Under the pieces are notes generated by a model. That model had not been told where the DNA came from. It saw only the letters and a program-made list of their open reading frames with translations, and did no database searches. Positions 1 to 8,256 of a DNA stretch of 64,000 nucleotides are shown piece after piece (position 1 is the stretch's first letter; every line of letters starts with the position of its first letter). A program made the translations under genes and the position numbers. Origin of the DNA: an uncultured Eubacterium sp. (GTDB lineage: Bacteria; Bacillota; Clostridia; Oscillospirales; Acutalibacteraceae); NCBI GenBank assembly GCA_934561395.1, contig CAKTGF010000007.1, forward strand, positions 1 to 64,000. The letters are read 5' to 3'.

Positions 1-2807
1 GTATGTCCGGGAGCCGGAATCTTCACACTGGTTTTATCGGTAATTTCTACCGATCCTGTTGCATCTGCGAACCACTTGTCACAGCCATCGCAGGTGTAGT
101 ATGCGGAATTGCCCGCAGTAGTGCAGGTGGCAGCTTTCGCAGCAACCAAAGTCAGATTGTGAGTGTGTTCTTCGTTTTTATTTTTGTAATAATATGTAAC
201 AACCGTTCCGTCCGAAACAATAGGCTTGTTCAAGCCGTCAGCCTTTACAAATTTGTAATCATAAAGTGTTTTTGCCGGTGTTAAATCAAGTTTTGTGCCA
301 TACGGTACGGTAAATGTTCCGCCGGCAGTGTTTGGAATTTCAGAGCCGTCCTCAAATTTATACTGAATTGAAACGGTTGTGTAGCGCTGTGTTTCCGTAT
401 TGTCGTCAGCAAGCACATTTTCGTTTTCGTCGAGCACCTGAAATGCCACGGTATCGCCGCTCTTAAGCTGTGCATCAGACGGAATTTGATAAATAAGCGA
501 GCAACTCTTTAAGCCTGAATTAAAGTCGCTTTTGATGTGATCCAAAGCACCGAGCGGCCAGAAGTTTGCCTTGTCATTCCAAACAGGAACATCAAAGGTT
601 TGTACTGTTTGAAGCGGATTCCCCGATGAATCGGTCGCAATGCTTCCGTCGGAATGCTTAATCCACATTTTGAATTTAATCTGACGAGCTTTCTTATCCG
701 AAATATTTTGAATAACGGTTCTAAGCTCGATTTTTTTGCCGTTCATATCGGCATTGAATCTGCTTTTGCTGTTTCCGCTCAAAAGACGGTCATTGCGATT
801 GTATGTATAATTATAGTATGCGCTTGTTTCAAGGTCCGCAAAATCGGAGGGGCTTGAATAAGCACCCGTGTACTCTTTTACTTCCGGAGGAGCAACATAC
901 AGGTCTACATCTTTAACAAGTTGCGACATTCGCTTGAAACCCTGCAAACGGCAAACTTCGCAGAACTGATAGTTTGTATCTCTCATTATACATTCATAGC
1001 TTGAAACAAGCATTTTTGAGCCGTAAGCATTGCGGCAGGTATATGTGTTTCTAAAACCTAAAAGCTGTCGCCATTTTATCTTTTCCGGGTCTTCAACCGA
1101 GGAAAGATTGAGAGATTTCAGTTCCTTATCATCAAGCAAATATCCGTTGCTGTATTCATCACCAAGTCCGAGCAAACCGTGTCCGAACTCGTGAGCAAAA
1201 GTTTTTGACGCACGATAACTGTCTGATGGCGAAATGAAATAATGGAAGCCGTATTCACGGTTATTATAAGCACCGCCGAAATCTGATTTTGTGTTTACAA
1301 CCATAGCGAACTGAGCAATATAATTGTGAACATAATAATACGGTTCATATTCGTTCCAATCACCGTTTGGCTTCATCGGAATTGTGTTTGGGTCGGTTGT
1401 TTTTTTGATATGTGCATCGTGAATTTTCTCAATAAACTCAGGTCCGATACATCTTTCAAAAATATGATTTTTCCACTGACTTCCGTGGAGGTTGTTAGAA
1501 ATAACAGGAGAATTATATTTGTCAACTATAACATCAAAGAAGGTGCTTCCACCATTGTCAAAAGTCGATTCGGAAGCTGTGCAAAGAGCGTAAACATTGA
1601 ACCTGTCGGCATAACTGCGATACGGTTCATACTTCATAGCGTCCTGCCAAAGTCGTTTGACATCATTGATGAATTTGCCCTGCTGACTTTTTGTGTATCC
1701 CTCGCCGCAAACGACAACAACCATATTTTCAAGGTCGCTTCGTGTCTTTTGAATAGTATATACAGGAATGGTAGGGTTAGAGTATTTTCCGTCATTTGAA
1801 TACCACGGTCCTAAAGTGAGTTGAATACTTTGCTCGGTGCTGACATTCCAATCGGGATTAGCATCCTCGGCAGGTTCCGAAATTGTATAATCATCTTCTT
1901 GCTTATTTGGAGCAGAGCCGATATAAGGATTGCTTTGTGAGCCGCTGCCGGCAGTTGCAACAAAATATTCGGAATCGAGATAAAATGCGGGTCTTACGCC
2001 CAAATCGGAATACCACGGAGCATAACGACCGACCTGACCCGATGAACTGATATAACGCATATCGTGGTTGCAGTCGGTAACAGGAGTGCGAAGCCAATAG
2101 GGCCAAGCCATTCCGTTGCTATTGTAAGAAATATAATAGCCTTTAAGATTTTTCCACACGGCATTTGCTTGCTTAACGTCGAGAAGAAATACCTTTTCGG
2201 TTGTGGTTTCAAAATATGAACTGTCATAATTTGCCACAGCCTCTGAAATATCGGTATAATATAACAAATCCGAATTTGCGTCTCCCTCAACGATGCCCTT
2301 GTTGTATTCCGGATGAGAAACAAGAGAACGCTGAGTAACGGTTTTCATAGCCGCAATTTCCGATTTTGAAAAAGCGTTAAGAAAGCCTGCTTTTTCGTTG
2401 TACGCTCCTACACTGCTTACATAGCCGTCTTTTGGAGGATTGCCGCAAAGCCAATCAACCTTGCCTGCAGCTGCGGTTGAATTGAGCCAAGAGCGCATAT
2501 TACTGTCTTTCCAATAATTAGAACCGTAATCATCACGCTTATAGCTTCTGCTGTGTGATTTTGAATTGCTGTTGTCATTTGTTTTGGCATCATATGCAAG
2601 GGTGTCAATAATTCTGTCTGCAAGCATAAGCGGGCCGTTATCGTCAATGCTTACACATCGCCAAAGAATCGAAGCATTATTATATGTGCCCATTTTTACA
2701 TAATCGCCCACTTTGATATCCGGCTTTGATGCCGCCTGAACGCTCATCGGCAAAATTGAGATTGCCATGCACAATGCCAACAATATTGCCGTTATTTTTT
2801 TCGTCAT
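1..2807 (-). CDS. Secreted M64-type (IgA-peptidase-like) metallopeptidase, C-terminus off window
   Basis: The frame is open from an ATG at 2807 to the window edge (about 935 residues). GGAAGTGA lies just upstream. A signal peptide starts MTKKITAILLALCMAISILP and ends near QAA (residue 26). Residues 30-260 resemble the DUF6273 fold (KMGTYNNASILWRCVS, then YWKDSNMRSWLN). The middle carries the zinc motif HEFGHGLLGLGDEY near residue 539, the HExxHxxGxxDE pattern of family M64. The end holds a Cys-rich module (HTHNLTLVAAKAATCT, CDGCDKW) also found in the next secreted protein. It is probably a secreted or surface endopeptidase; the substrate is unknown. The 3' end is missing, so any anchor is unseen. 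It has its own consensus promoter. Family call is by motif only. Confidence 0.85.
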   Translation of the reverse strand, partial: MTKKITAILLALCMAISILPMSVQAASKPDIKVGDYVKMGTYNNASILWRCVSIDDNGPLMLADRIIDTLAYDAKTNDNSNSKSHSRSYKRDDYGSNYWKDSNMRSWLNSTAAAGKVDWLCGNPPKDGYVSSVGAYNEKAGFLNAFSKSEIAAMKTVTQRSLVSHPEYNKGIVEGDANSDLLYYTDISEAVANYDSSYFETTTEKVFLLDVKQANAVWKNLKGYYISYNSNGMAWPYWLRTPVTDCNHDMRYISSSGQVGRYAPWYSDLGVRPAFYLDSEYFVATAGSGSQSNPYIGSAPNKQEDDYTISEPAEDANPDWNVSTEQSIQLTLGPWYSNDGKYSNPTIPVYTIQKTRSDLENMVVVVCGEGYTKSQQGKFINDVKRLWQDAMKYEPYRSYADRFNVYALCTASESTFDNGGSTFFDVIVDKYNSPVISNNLHGSQWKNHIFERCIGPEFIEKIHDAHIKKTTDPNTIPMKPNGDWNEYEPYYYVHNYIAQFAMVVNTKSDFGGAYNNREYGFHYFISPSDSYRASKTFAHEFGHGLLGLGDEYSNGYLLDDKELKSLNLSSVEDPEKIKWRQLLGFRNTYTCRNAYGSKMLVSSYECIMRDTNYQFCEVCRLQGFKRMSQLVKDVDLYVAPPEVKEYTGAYSSPSDFADLETSAYYNYTYNRNDRLLSGNSKSRFNADMNGKKIELRTVIQNISDKKARQIKFKMWIKHSDGSIATDSSGNPLQTVQTFDVPVWNDKANFWPLGALDHIKSDFNSGLKSCSLIYQIPSDAQLKSGDTVAFQVLDENENVLADDNTETQRYTTVSIQYKFEDGSEIPNTAGGTFTVPYGTKLDLTPAKTLYDYKFVKADGLNKPIVSDGTVVTYYYKNKNEEHTHNLTLVAAKAATCTTAGNSAYYTCDGCDKWFADATGSVEITDKTSVKIPAPGH

Positions 2808-2843
2808 TAAGTCACTTCCTCTATAAATGGTATATTTGCTTTT

Positions 2844-2872
2844 ATTATATTGTAAGGAATAATGTGTGTCAA
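2844..2872 (-). promoter_or_regulatory. Sigma-A promoter of the M64 peptidase gene
   Basis: On the minus strand TTGACA (2867-2872) and TATAAT (2844-2849) are separated by 17 bp. Both hexamers match consensus exactly, and the start codon follows about 37 bp downstream of the -10 box. Confidence 0.85.
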
Positions 2873-2952
2873 TGAAAATTCTGTTAATTCTTTGTCAATT
2901 TTGCAGCCGGTACATTTAATATTATACGAAGAAGAAAATCTTATCAAATATG

Positions 2953-2988
2953 CAAAAAGGCTTATGCCCAAAACAGGGCAGAAGCCTT
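2953..2988. terminator. Hairpin in the M64 upstream region
   Basis: AAGGCT-ta-TGCCC and GGGCA-ga-AGCCTT form an interrupted stem around an AAAACA loop, with A/T-rich flanks on both sides. It could end transcription from either direction. The rest of 2808-3274 contains only the gene remnant described next. Confidence 0.45.
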
Positions 2989-2995
2989 AAAAATT

Positions 2996-3184
2996 ATGCG
3001 ATTTTTAGGTTTAGTTGCAAGCCGAGGGGGACTATTTCATCTGCCCGAAAACATGTTTTTGAAAAAAGTGTTGCAAAAGCGGTTGAACACAAAGATTTTC
3101 ATATCCGATAAGCCTGAATTTTGCGGTGCAATCGGTGCGGGATTGTTTGCCGTTGACAGTGACAGATTGTTGGAAAGGCTCTAA
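2996..3184 (+). pseudogene. Remnant resembling the C-terminus of a BadF/HgdC-type CoA-dehydratase activase
   Basis: A 62-codon frame reads LVASRGGLFHLPENMF, then KVLQKRLNTKIFISDKPEF and CGAIGAGLFAVD. This resembles the end of BadF/BadG/HgdC ATPases (a GG-containing strand, then a late GA-x-GA-A-L-x-A motif). There is no ribosome site and no sign of the N-terminal ATPase lobe upstream, where a hairpin lies instead. I read it as debris of a lost gene. The similarity is from memory and short, so the family is uncertain. Confidence 0.35.
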
Positions 3185-3274
3185 TGTAACGCCTTGAACA
3201 TAAACCCGAAAAATCTTGTGATTCTAAACGGTTATAAATATGATTTTCTGTATTCGCTCGGAGTTTTGCTCATT

Positions 3275-3442
3275 TCAATTCGTGTTACGATTTTGATTTG
3301 AGCGATGTCTCTCAAAAGTCTCAGTCATAAATGACCTAAATCGCACTAAAATGACTTTGAACACTATTCTCTGACGAAGGCGAAGGTGCTTTGTCAAATG
3401 TTCTGAGCATTTCTTCAATTTCTTTTTCTTGTTCGTCCATTT
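3275..3442 (-). CDS. Possible small ORF (55 aa), perhaps frameshifted
   Basis: An ATG at 3442 follows AAGGAG at good distance and encodes a 55-residue basic peptide starting MDEQEKEKLKK. A one-base shift after codon 7 would give a more natural acidic sequence (EIEEMLRTFDKAPSPSSEN) ending at 3336-3338. Either a short real gene or a frameshifted remnant is possible. No homology recognised. Confidence 0.2.
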   Translation of the reverse strand, partial: KWTNKKKKLKKCSEHLTKHLRLRQRIVFKVILVRFRSFMTETFERHRSNQNRNTN

Positions 3443-3535
3443 GATTTCTCCTTGTTCGATTTCTTTTCGAAAATCGGCAAAGCGCTTTTTTTGCCGCCTT
3501 TCGGAAAGGAACTTTTGAAGAAATCCTTTTCGTAA

Positions 3536-3568
3536 GGAAAAGGCGGCAGCGGAAGCTCCGCTACCGCC
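3536..3568 (-). terminator. Intrinsic terminator of the secreted repeat-protein gene
   Basis: On the minus strand a 12-bp near-perfect stem (GGCGGTAGCGGA / TCCGCTGCCGCC) with a 3-nt loop is followed by TTTTCCTT, about 25 bp after the stop codon at 3592. Confidence 0.75.
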
Positions 3569-3591
3569 ATCCTTAAATGGTTAGCTATCTG

Positions 3592-6500
3592 TTATTTCTT
3601 TGTTGTAACAGTCTTAGCTTTTGACCAGCCTGAATAAATCCTTATGGATTTGCCGTTAATCTTAACTGTCTTATAGGTGCGAACTCTTACATAATACTTT
3701 TTCTTGCCCGAAAGCTTTGAAATTTTCTTTGATACTGTTGTATTCTTGCCTACTGTTACGGTCTTAGCCTTGCTGAAATTACTTGAGGCACTGTACTGTA
3801 CCTGATAGCCTGTTGTCTGTGTAGCCTGCTTCTTCCACTTTACTGTAAACTTCTTTGAACCTGCTGTAAGTGAGGAAATACTTGTTGCCTTTGGCTTGAT
3901 TGTGAAATAAAGCGTCTTTGTTCCGCTGTATTTACCCTTAAAGGTAATCTTTACTGCGTACTTGCCAACATACTTTCTGCCTTTTGCATAAGACACAGTA
4001 TAGTCAGTATTCTTAACAAGTGTCTTTCCTGTTCTGTCCTTAACAATAACCTTAGGTGTTCTAACCTTTCCGTTATATGTTAATGATGTTGCTTTAAGCT
4101 TTATGCTTGATGCCTTTGGAATTACTGTTGTTGAAAGAGTTTTCTTACATACCGAACAGTAATTTACTATCTTGCCGTTTGCTGTTGGGGTTGCCTTTGT
4201 TACAGTTTGCTTTGTGGTGTGGGCAATCTTAGCAATATTGCCCCAAGATGCAAGGTCGGTTATTTCCTTTGTACCGAGTACATCTTCATAGAACTTGCCA
4301 CAACCTTCGCACTTGTAGTATGCTTCCTTACCGCCCTCTGTGCAGGTGGCAGCTTTCGCAGCAACCAAAGTCAGATTGTGAGTGTGCGGTACAGTTTTGT
4401 CATATCCGCAGGTGTCGCAAACATTGTCAGAACCGTAATCGTGAGCCGCTTCGTCCTTTTTGTCGTGGCAACGAGAACATTCGTGCCAGTGGTTTGTAGA
4501 ATCGTATTTCCAATCAGAACCATATGCATGACCGAGAGCAGTATTCATCGCTACGAAGGCATCTGTTGTGCTGATTGCACCGCAGGAGCAGCTCTTGAAA
4601 TATACTGCGTTGCGTGTGCAGTCAGCAGGGGTTTTAAGTGCTTCCGGTTTTACAGTTTCCTGATTATAGGTGTGCGTATGTGGAGCGTTCTTGTAGGTCG
4701 CTTTCACACTTACTGCACTTGCAGGCATTGTAAATGTTGTGGTTGCACTGTTTGCGTCTGCAAGTGTAATGCCGCCGCTTACAACTTTCCACTCATCAAA
4801 TACCTTGCCGGTCGGAGCTGCACCTGCGGTCAGAGTAACGGTTGTACCCATTGTTGCCTTGGTGATCGGAGTGCCTGCGCCTACTGTCGCCTTACCGTCT
4901 GTTACGGTGATGTCATATTCAGTGACAGGAGCATCCTTCCAAATTGCAGTCAGCGTCGCCCCGTCGGCAGAAGACCATATAGTTTTTGTGTCTCCCGGTT
5001 TGAGATAACTGTCATCCTTACTGAACTGCCACTTGTCAAAAACCTTATTTGCCGGCGCTGTGAATGTACATTCCGGAGCGGTTAATGAAAAATAACCATA
5101 GGTATTTTTTATTATGATTGGCTCCATCGTGCCGCTTCCTTCGCCTGCCGCCAAGTTAACAGTGATATAAGTGGTATAGGTTGCTTTCACGCTGACTGCG
5201 CCGGCAGGCATTGTGAAGGTGGTGGTTGCGCTGTTTGCGTCCGCAAGGGTGATGCTTCCGCTTATAACTTCCCACTTATCAAACACCATATCGGTAGGAG
5301 CCGCATTTGCAGTCAAGGTAACGGTTGTACCCATTGTTGCCTTGGTGATCGGAGTGCCTGCACCAACGGATGCAGTACCGCCTGTCACGGTTACATTGTA
5401 CTCAACAGCTTCCCAAACTGCGGTTACGGTAGTGTTAGCAGTAACGGTAATCTTGTCGCCGGCAGCCTTTTCAACACCGCCAACGCTCCAAGCCTTGAAC
5501 TGCTTACCGGCAGGAGCAGTGAAGCCGTTTGCAGGGAGCGTGTATTCACCGGAAACATCGGTTACATCTGCCATAGTACCAGTTCCACCATTTGCATCAA
5601 ATGTTAGTGTATATTTATTTTCTGTCCATTTTGCATAAAGAGTCATACTATCAGTAATCGGTGTGTTGAAATCAAATTTCTTACTGAATGTTGAATCTTC
5701 ATACCATCCATCAAAAGTAAATCCTACTTTTGTTGGAGCTGGGGTTGGTTCTGTTAATTTCTCTCCAGCATTCACATTTTGTGGTGCAACTGATGTTCCA
5801 TCATTTGAATTAAATGTTATAGTATAAACAACTGGTGTTCCAATTGCTTTTCCCAAATCAACAGTAACATAAGCACCCCAAGAGGCCTTCATTATATCAA
5901 CAGTTGAAGTAACATCTTCACCATTATAGATAACTTTTAAATCTGAAGCAAGTTGATATCCATCATTTGTCACTATACTGAAATCATATCCATAATTTGT
6001 TTTGCCATCATTTACTGCAGTTGGTGTTTCTAAACCAAATCTACTCCATAATCCGTTTTGCATTTTATATGCCCAGTCACTATTTGTTCTATCAATAGTA
6101 ATACTATCAGTAGTAGTTCTAGGATTAAATGATGGTAGTGTTCCTACTGAAACAGTTCCATATTGAAAATCTCCAGCAAGTCTAATCTCGTTGATAGAAT
6201 TTGCAGCTTCCCATTTTGCATAAAGAGTCATATCAGATGTAATTGGTGTATTATTAAAGTCAAATGGTATACTAAATGTATCGTCTTCATACCAACCTCT
6301 AAAAAGATATTTATCTTTTGTTGGTGTTGATGGTGCTTTAATTTTCACTCCACTTACAACTTCTTTTGGTGCAATTTCTGTTCCACCATTTGAATTGAAT
6401 GTTACAGTATGAGTAGTAGGGTTTTCTCCTATTGCTTTTCCTAAATCAACAGTTACATAACCACCCCAAGCATACTTTAACACTCTTACAGATGAGGTAA

Positions 6501-6897
6501 CATCCACACCATTATAGACAACTTTTAAATCTGAAGCAAGCTGATATCCTGTCTTAGTTTCTACTGCAAAACAATATCCATAATCTGTTTTGCCATCATT
6601 ATATGCAACTGGTGTTTCTAAACCAAATCCGCTCCATCCTCCAGATTCCATTTTATACTCCCAGCCACTATTTGTTTTATCAATAGTAATACTATCAGTA
6701 GTAGTTGCAGGATTAAATGATGGTAATATTCCTGCTGGAACATTTCCATATTGATAATTACCTGTCAAATTAATTTCGGTAATATCAGTTGTTTCTGCAC
6801 TACCCGCCGCAAATGCCGTGGTGGGGAGCAGCGAGAGCAGCATCACAAGGGCGAGCAGGATGCTGACGATGCGATTTCGTGTGTTCGTTTTTGTCAT
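3592..6897 (-). CDS. Large secreted surface protein with InlB-type and zinc-ribbon-like repeats
   Basis: Translation most likely starts at 6897, where AGGAGG precedes an ATG by a normal distance; an in-frame ATG at 7041 would put 48 odd residues before the signal peptide. The signal peptide is MTKTNTRNRIVSILLALVML, ending TTAFAAG. Then come two copies of a roughly 170-residue unit (about residues 36-230 and 231-430), each closing with an InlB-type repeat (FRGWYEDDTF, LYAKWE). Further beta-rich repeats follow (two copies of GAGTPITKATMGTTVTLTA), then His/Cys modules (HTHTYN, CSRCHDKKDEAAHDYG, HTHNLTLVAAKAATCTEGG) and a C-terminal fibronectin-III-like domain (TTGYQVQYS, YYVRVRTYK). No LPxTG anchor is visible. 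It is probably an adhesin or cell-surface protein. Composition changes inside the gene (see findings). Confidence 0.85.
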   Translation of the reverse strand: MTKTNTRNRIVSILLALVMLLSLLPTTAFAAGSAETTDITEINLTGNYQYGNVPAGILPSFNPATTTDSITIDKTNSGWEYKMESGGWSGFGLETPVAYNDGKTDYGYCFAVETKTGYQLASDLKVVYNGVDVTSSVRVLKYAWGGYVTVDLGKAIGENPTTHTVTFNSNGGTEIAPKEVVSGVKIKAPSTPTKDKYLFRGWYEDDTFSIPFDFNNTPITSDMTLYAKWEAANSINEIRLAGDFQYGTVSVGTLPSFNPRTTTDSITIDRTNSDWAYKMQNGLWSRFGLETPTAVNDGKTNYGYDFSIVTNDGYQLASDLKVIYNGEDVTSTVDIMKASWGAYVTVDLGKAIGTPVVYTITFNSNDGTSVAPQNVNAGEKLTEPTPAPTKVGFTFDGWYEDSTFSKKFDFNTPITDSMTLYAKWTENKYTLTFDANGGTGTMADVTDVSGEYTLPANGFTAPAGKQFKAWSVGGVEKAAGDKITVTANTTVTAVWEAVEYNVTVTGGTASVGAGTPITKATMGTTVTLTANAAPTDMVFDKWEVISGSITLADANSATTTFTMPAGAVSVKATYTTYITVNLAAGEGSGTMEPIIIKNTYGYFSLTAPECTFTAPANKVFDKWQFSKDDSYLKPGDTKTIWSSADGATLTAIWKDAPVTEYDITVTDGKATVGAGTPITKATMGTTVTLTAGAAPTGKVFDEWKVVSGGITLADANSATTTFTMPASAVSVKATYKNAPHTHTYNQETVKPEALKTPADCTRNAVYFKSCSCGAISTTDAFVAMNTALGHAYGSDWKYDSTNHWHECSRCHDKKDEAAHDYGSDNVCDTCGYDKTVPHTHNLTLVAAKAATCTEGGKEAYYKCEGCGKFYEDVLGTKEITDLASWGNIAKIAHTTKQTVTKATPTANGKIVNYCSVCKKTLSTTVIPKASSIKLKATSLTYNGKVRTPKVIVKDRTGKTLVKNTDYTVSYAKGRKYVGKYAVKITFKGKYSGTKTLYFTIKPKATSISSLTAGSKKFTVKWKKQATQTTGYQVQYSASSNFSKAKTVTVGKNTTVSKKISKLSGKKKYYVRVRTYKTVKINGKSIRIYSGWSKAKTVTTKK

Positions 6898-7065
6898 ATT
6901 ATCATTCCTCCTTTTTTCTTTCCGGCATTTTGCCGGGTGATTTGACCGTGTGAATCCTTTTACCGGCTCTCCCACACGGCAAAGAGAGCGTCCGCCATTG
7001 CCCATCCGTTCGGAGAACGAAGAAGCGTCAAATACATTCATATCATTCCATCACCACCGTCCTCC
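6898..7065 (-). promoter_or_regulatory. Structured 168-bp leader of the repeat-protein gene
   Basis: This gap holds CCGTGTG/CACACGG (6946-6979), CCGGCA/TGCCGG (6922-6936) and GCTCTC/GAGAGC (6966-6989). The first and third helices cannot form together, as in an attenuator. No riboswitch family was recognised. AAGGAGG directly follows the upstream stop codon and precedes a two-codon ORF. No clear promoter is visible here. Confidence 0.35.
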
Positions 7066-7449
7066 TTACAAAGCATCGATGACCGCCGAAAGATAGGTGG
7101 AAGAAACAGAGCCGTAGATGAAATTGTCAACAAGCCCGTCCTTCTTCGCCTGACGCACCTTGTCCGCCAGCTTCTTTTCGGTATTTTCATCCACCACAAG
7201 AACGATTTTGCAGTTCGGGAGTTGTGCTTTTACTTCATCTCGAATTTTCATGCGTTCCTCAAGCTTCCACGGAGTATAGGCGGTGACCTCCATAATCAGG
7301 ACATTCGCCTGTATATCGAAACACATCTCGGTTGTTTGCTCCGGAGCTTCGCTTTGATAAACGCTGAAATCCGAATCAAAATTTTTTAGTGCTGAAGATA
7401 TTGCATCGGCAAACAAGGCGTTCTGCATATCCACAACCACTCTGCGCAT
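7066..7449 (-). CDS. Stand-alone receiver-like protein with Glu at the phospho-acceptor position
   Basis: The start at 7449 follows GAGGAGG; 127 residues begin MRRVVVDMQNALFADAI. The length and alternating pattern fit a CheY-like fold, but the strand that normally ends in the phosphorylated Asp reads NVLIMEVT, so Glu replaces Asp. The N-terminal acidic pair of true receivers is reduced to a single Asp (VVVDMQ). No output domain is attached. It lies just downstream of a two-component operon, after a terminator. It may be a constitutive or phosphorylation-independent partner of that system. The fold call is an inference from pattern. Confidence 0.5.
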   Translation of the reverse strand: MRRVVVDMQNALFADAISSALKNFDSDFSVYQSEAPEQTTEMCFDIQANVLIMEVTAYTPWKLEERMKIRDEVKAQLPNCKIVLVVDENTEKKLADKVRQAKKDGLVDNFIYGSVSSTYLSAVIDAL

Positions 7450-7562
7450 GATACCACCTCCTCGTATAATACGGCATAATATTTCTATCGTACTTTTATT
7501 ATACAAAGCGATTTCCTAACGCACATCATCCATATGGGCGATTTTTTAAAGTTTTTTTCAAA

Positions 7563-7594
7563 AAAAATAACCCCGACCTCAGATGAAGTCGGGG
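7563..7594 (-). terminator. Terminator after the NarL-type regulator
   Basis: The stem CCCCGACTTC / GAGGTCGGGG with an ATCT loop is followed on the minus strand by TTATTTTTTTT. Confidence 0.85.
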
Positions 7595-7611
7595 AAACGG
7601 TCTGCCTGTAT

Positions 7612-8256
7612 TCAGATTTCTTCTTGATCTTCGGGAATACTCGGAATAATAAAATTCTTGTTGGTGACCGCTATGGCAAGGCGGGTTTTATTGGCATAGC
7701 CCGTTTTTTGCAGAATGTGGGAAACATGGGTTTTTACCGTGTTGACAGACACATTCAGTTTCTCTGCAATCTCACCGTATTCCAAGCCCTCACATACGAG
7801 CCTCAAAACCTCAATTTCTTTGGATGTAAACTCTGCACTGGTTGCAAGTCCCAATTTTACCCTCGGTGTTTCACCCGGAAAAAGGTGTTCGCCCGCCATT
7901 GTGCGGTCGATTACATCGATCAGTTCTTCCCGGCTTAAATCCTTATACCAAAAACTGTCTGCTTTGGCGCCTTTGGCACGCTCAAGATAACTTACCTCAA
8001 CCATAGAGGTTACAATAATAATTTTTATATTCGGAAACTGCTGTTTGATTTCGGCGGCAGCATCAATACCGTTCTTACTGCCTTTTGTGCAGACATCCAT
8101 CAAAATCAAATCAATCGGCTGCTGCTTACACTTTATAATGGCAAGTTCCGCACTGCTGATATTTGCCGCAACCTCATAGCGGCCGCTGGCGGCAAGTATT
8201 TGTTCCATATTGTCACGAGGCATTCTCTGGTCATCAACGACAAGCACCTGCATCAT
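7612..8256 (-). CDS. NarL/LuxR-family response regulator
   Basis: The protein has 214 residues. A receiver domain (residues 1-120) has the acidic pair VDDQ, phospho-acceptor Asp in LILMDVCTKG, a switch Ser/Thr (IIVTSM) and Lys in WYKDLS. A LuxR-type helix-turn-helix (about 143-200) reads FTSKEIEVLRLVCEGLEYGE and VSVNTVKTHVSHIL. Two ATGs are adjacent (8256, 8253) behind AAAGGAGG. The gene begins right after the stop codon of the histidine kinase, so the two are co-transcribed and very likely a cognate pair. Target genes are not known; the inverted repeats upstream of the operon are a candidate site. Confidence 0.93.
   Translation of the reverse strand: MMQVLVVDDQRMPRDNMEQILAASGRYEVAANISSAELAIIKCKQQPIDLILMDVCTKGSKNGIDAAAEIKQQFPNIKIIIVTSMVEVSYLERAKGAKADSFWYKDLSREELIDVIDRTMAGEHLFPGETPRVKLGLATSAEFTSKEIEVLRLVCEGLEYGEIAEKLNVSVNTVKTHVSHILQKTGYANKTRLAIAVTNKNFIIPSIPEDQEEI

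Noticed and set aside
4207..5085. 292-codon open frame on the plus strand
   Set aside because: It is antisense to the repeat-protein gene; its length comes from the codon bias and repeats of that gene, and it has no ribosome site or recognisable motif.
4680..5400. CRISPR-like regular repeats
   Set aside because: The similarities are long, degenerate, in frame and code for protein repeats; there are no short identical repeats with unique spacers.
6898..7041. Upstream ATG at 7041 as start of the repeat protein
   Set aside because: It would put 48 non-conserved residues before a textbook signal peptide, while the ATG at 6897 has an AGGAGG site.
6898..7065. Cyclic-di-GMP or other known riboswitch
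   Set aside because: Stems are present but none of the conserved loop sequences I know could be matched.
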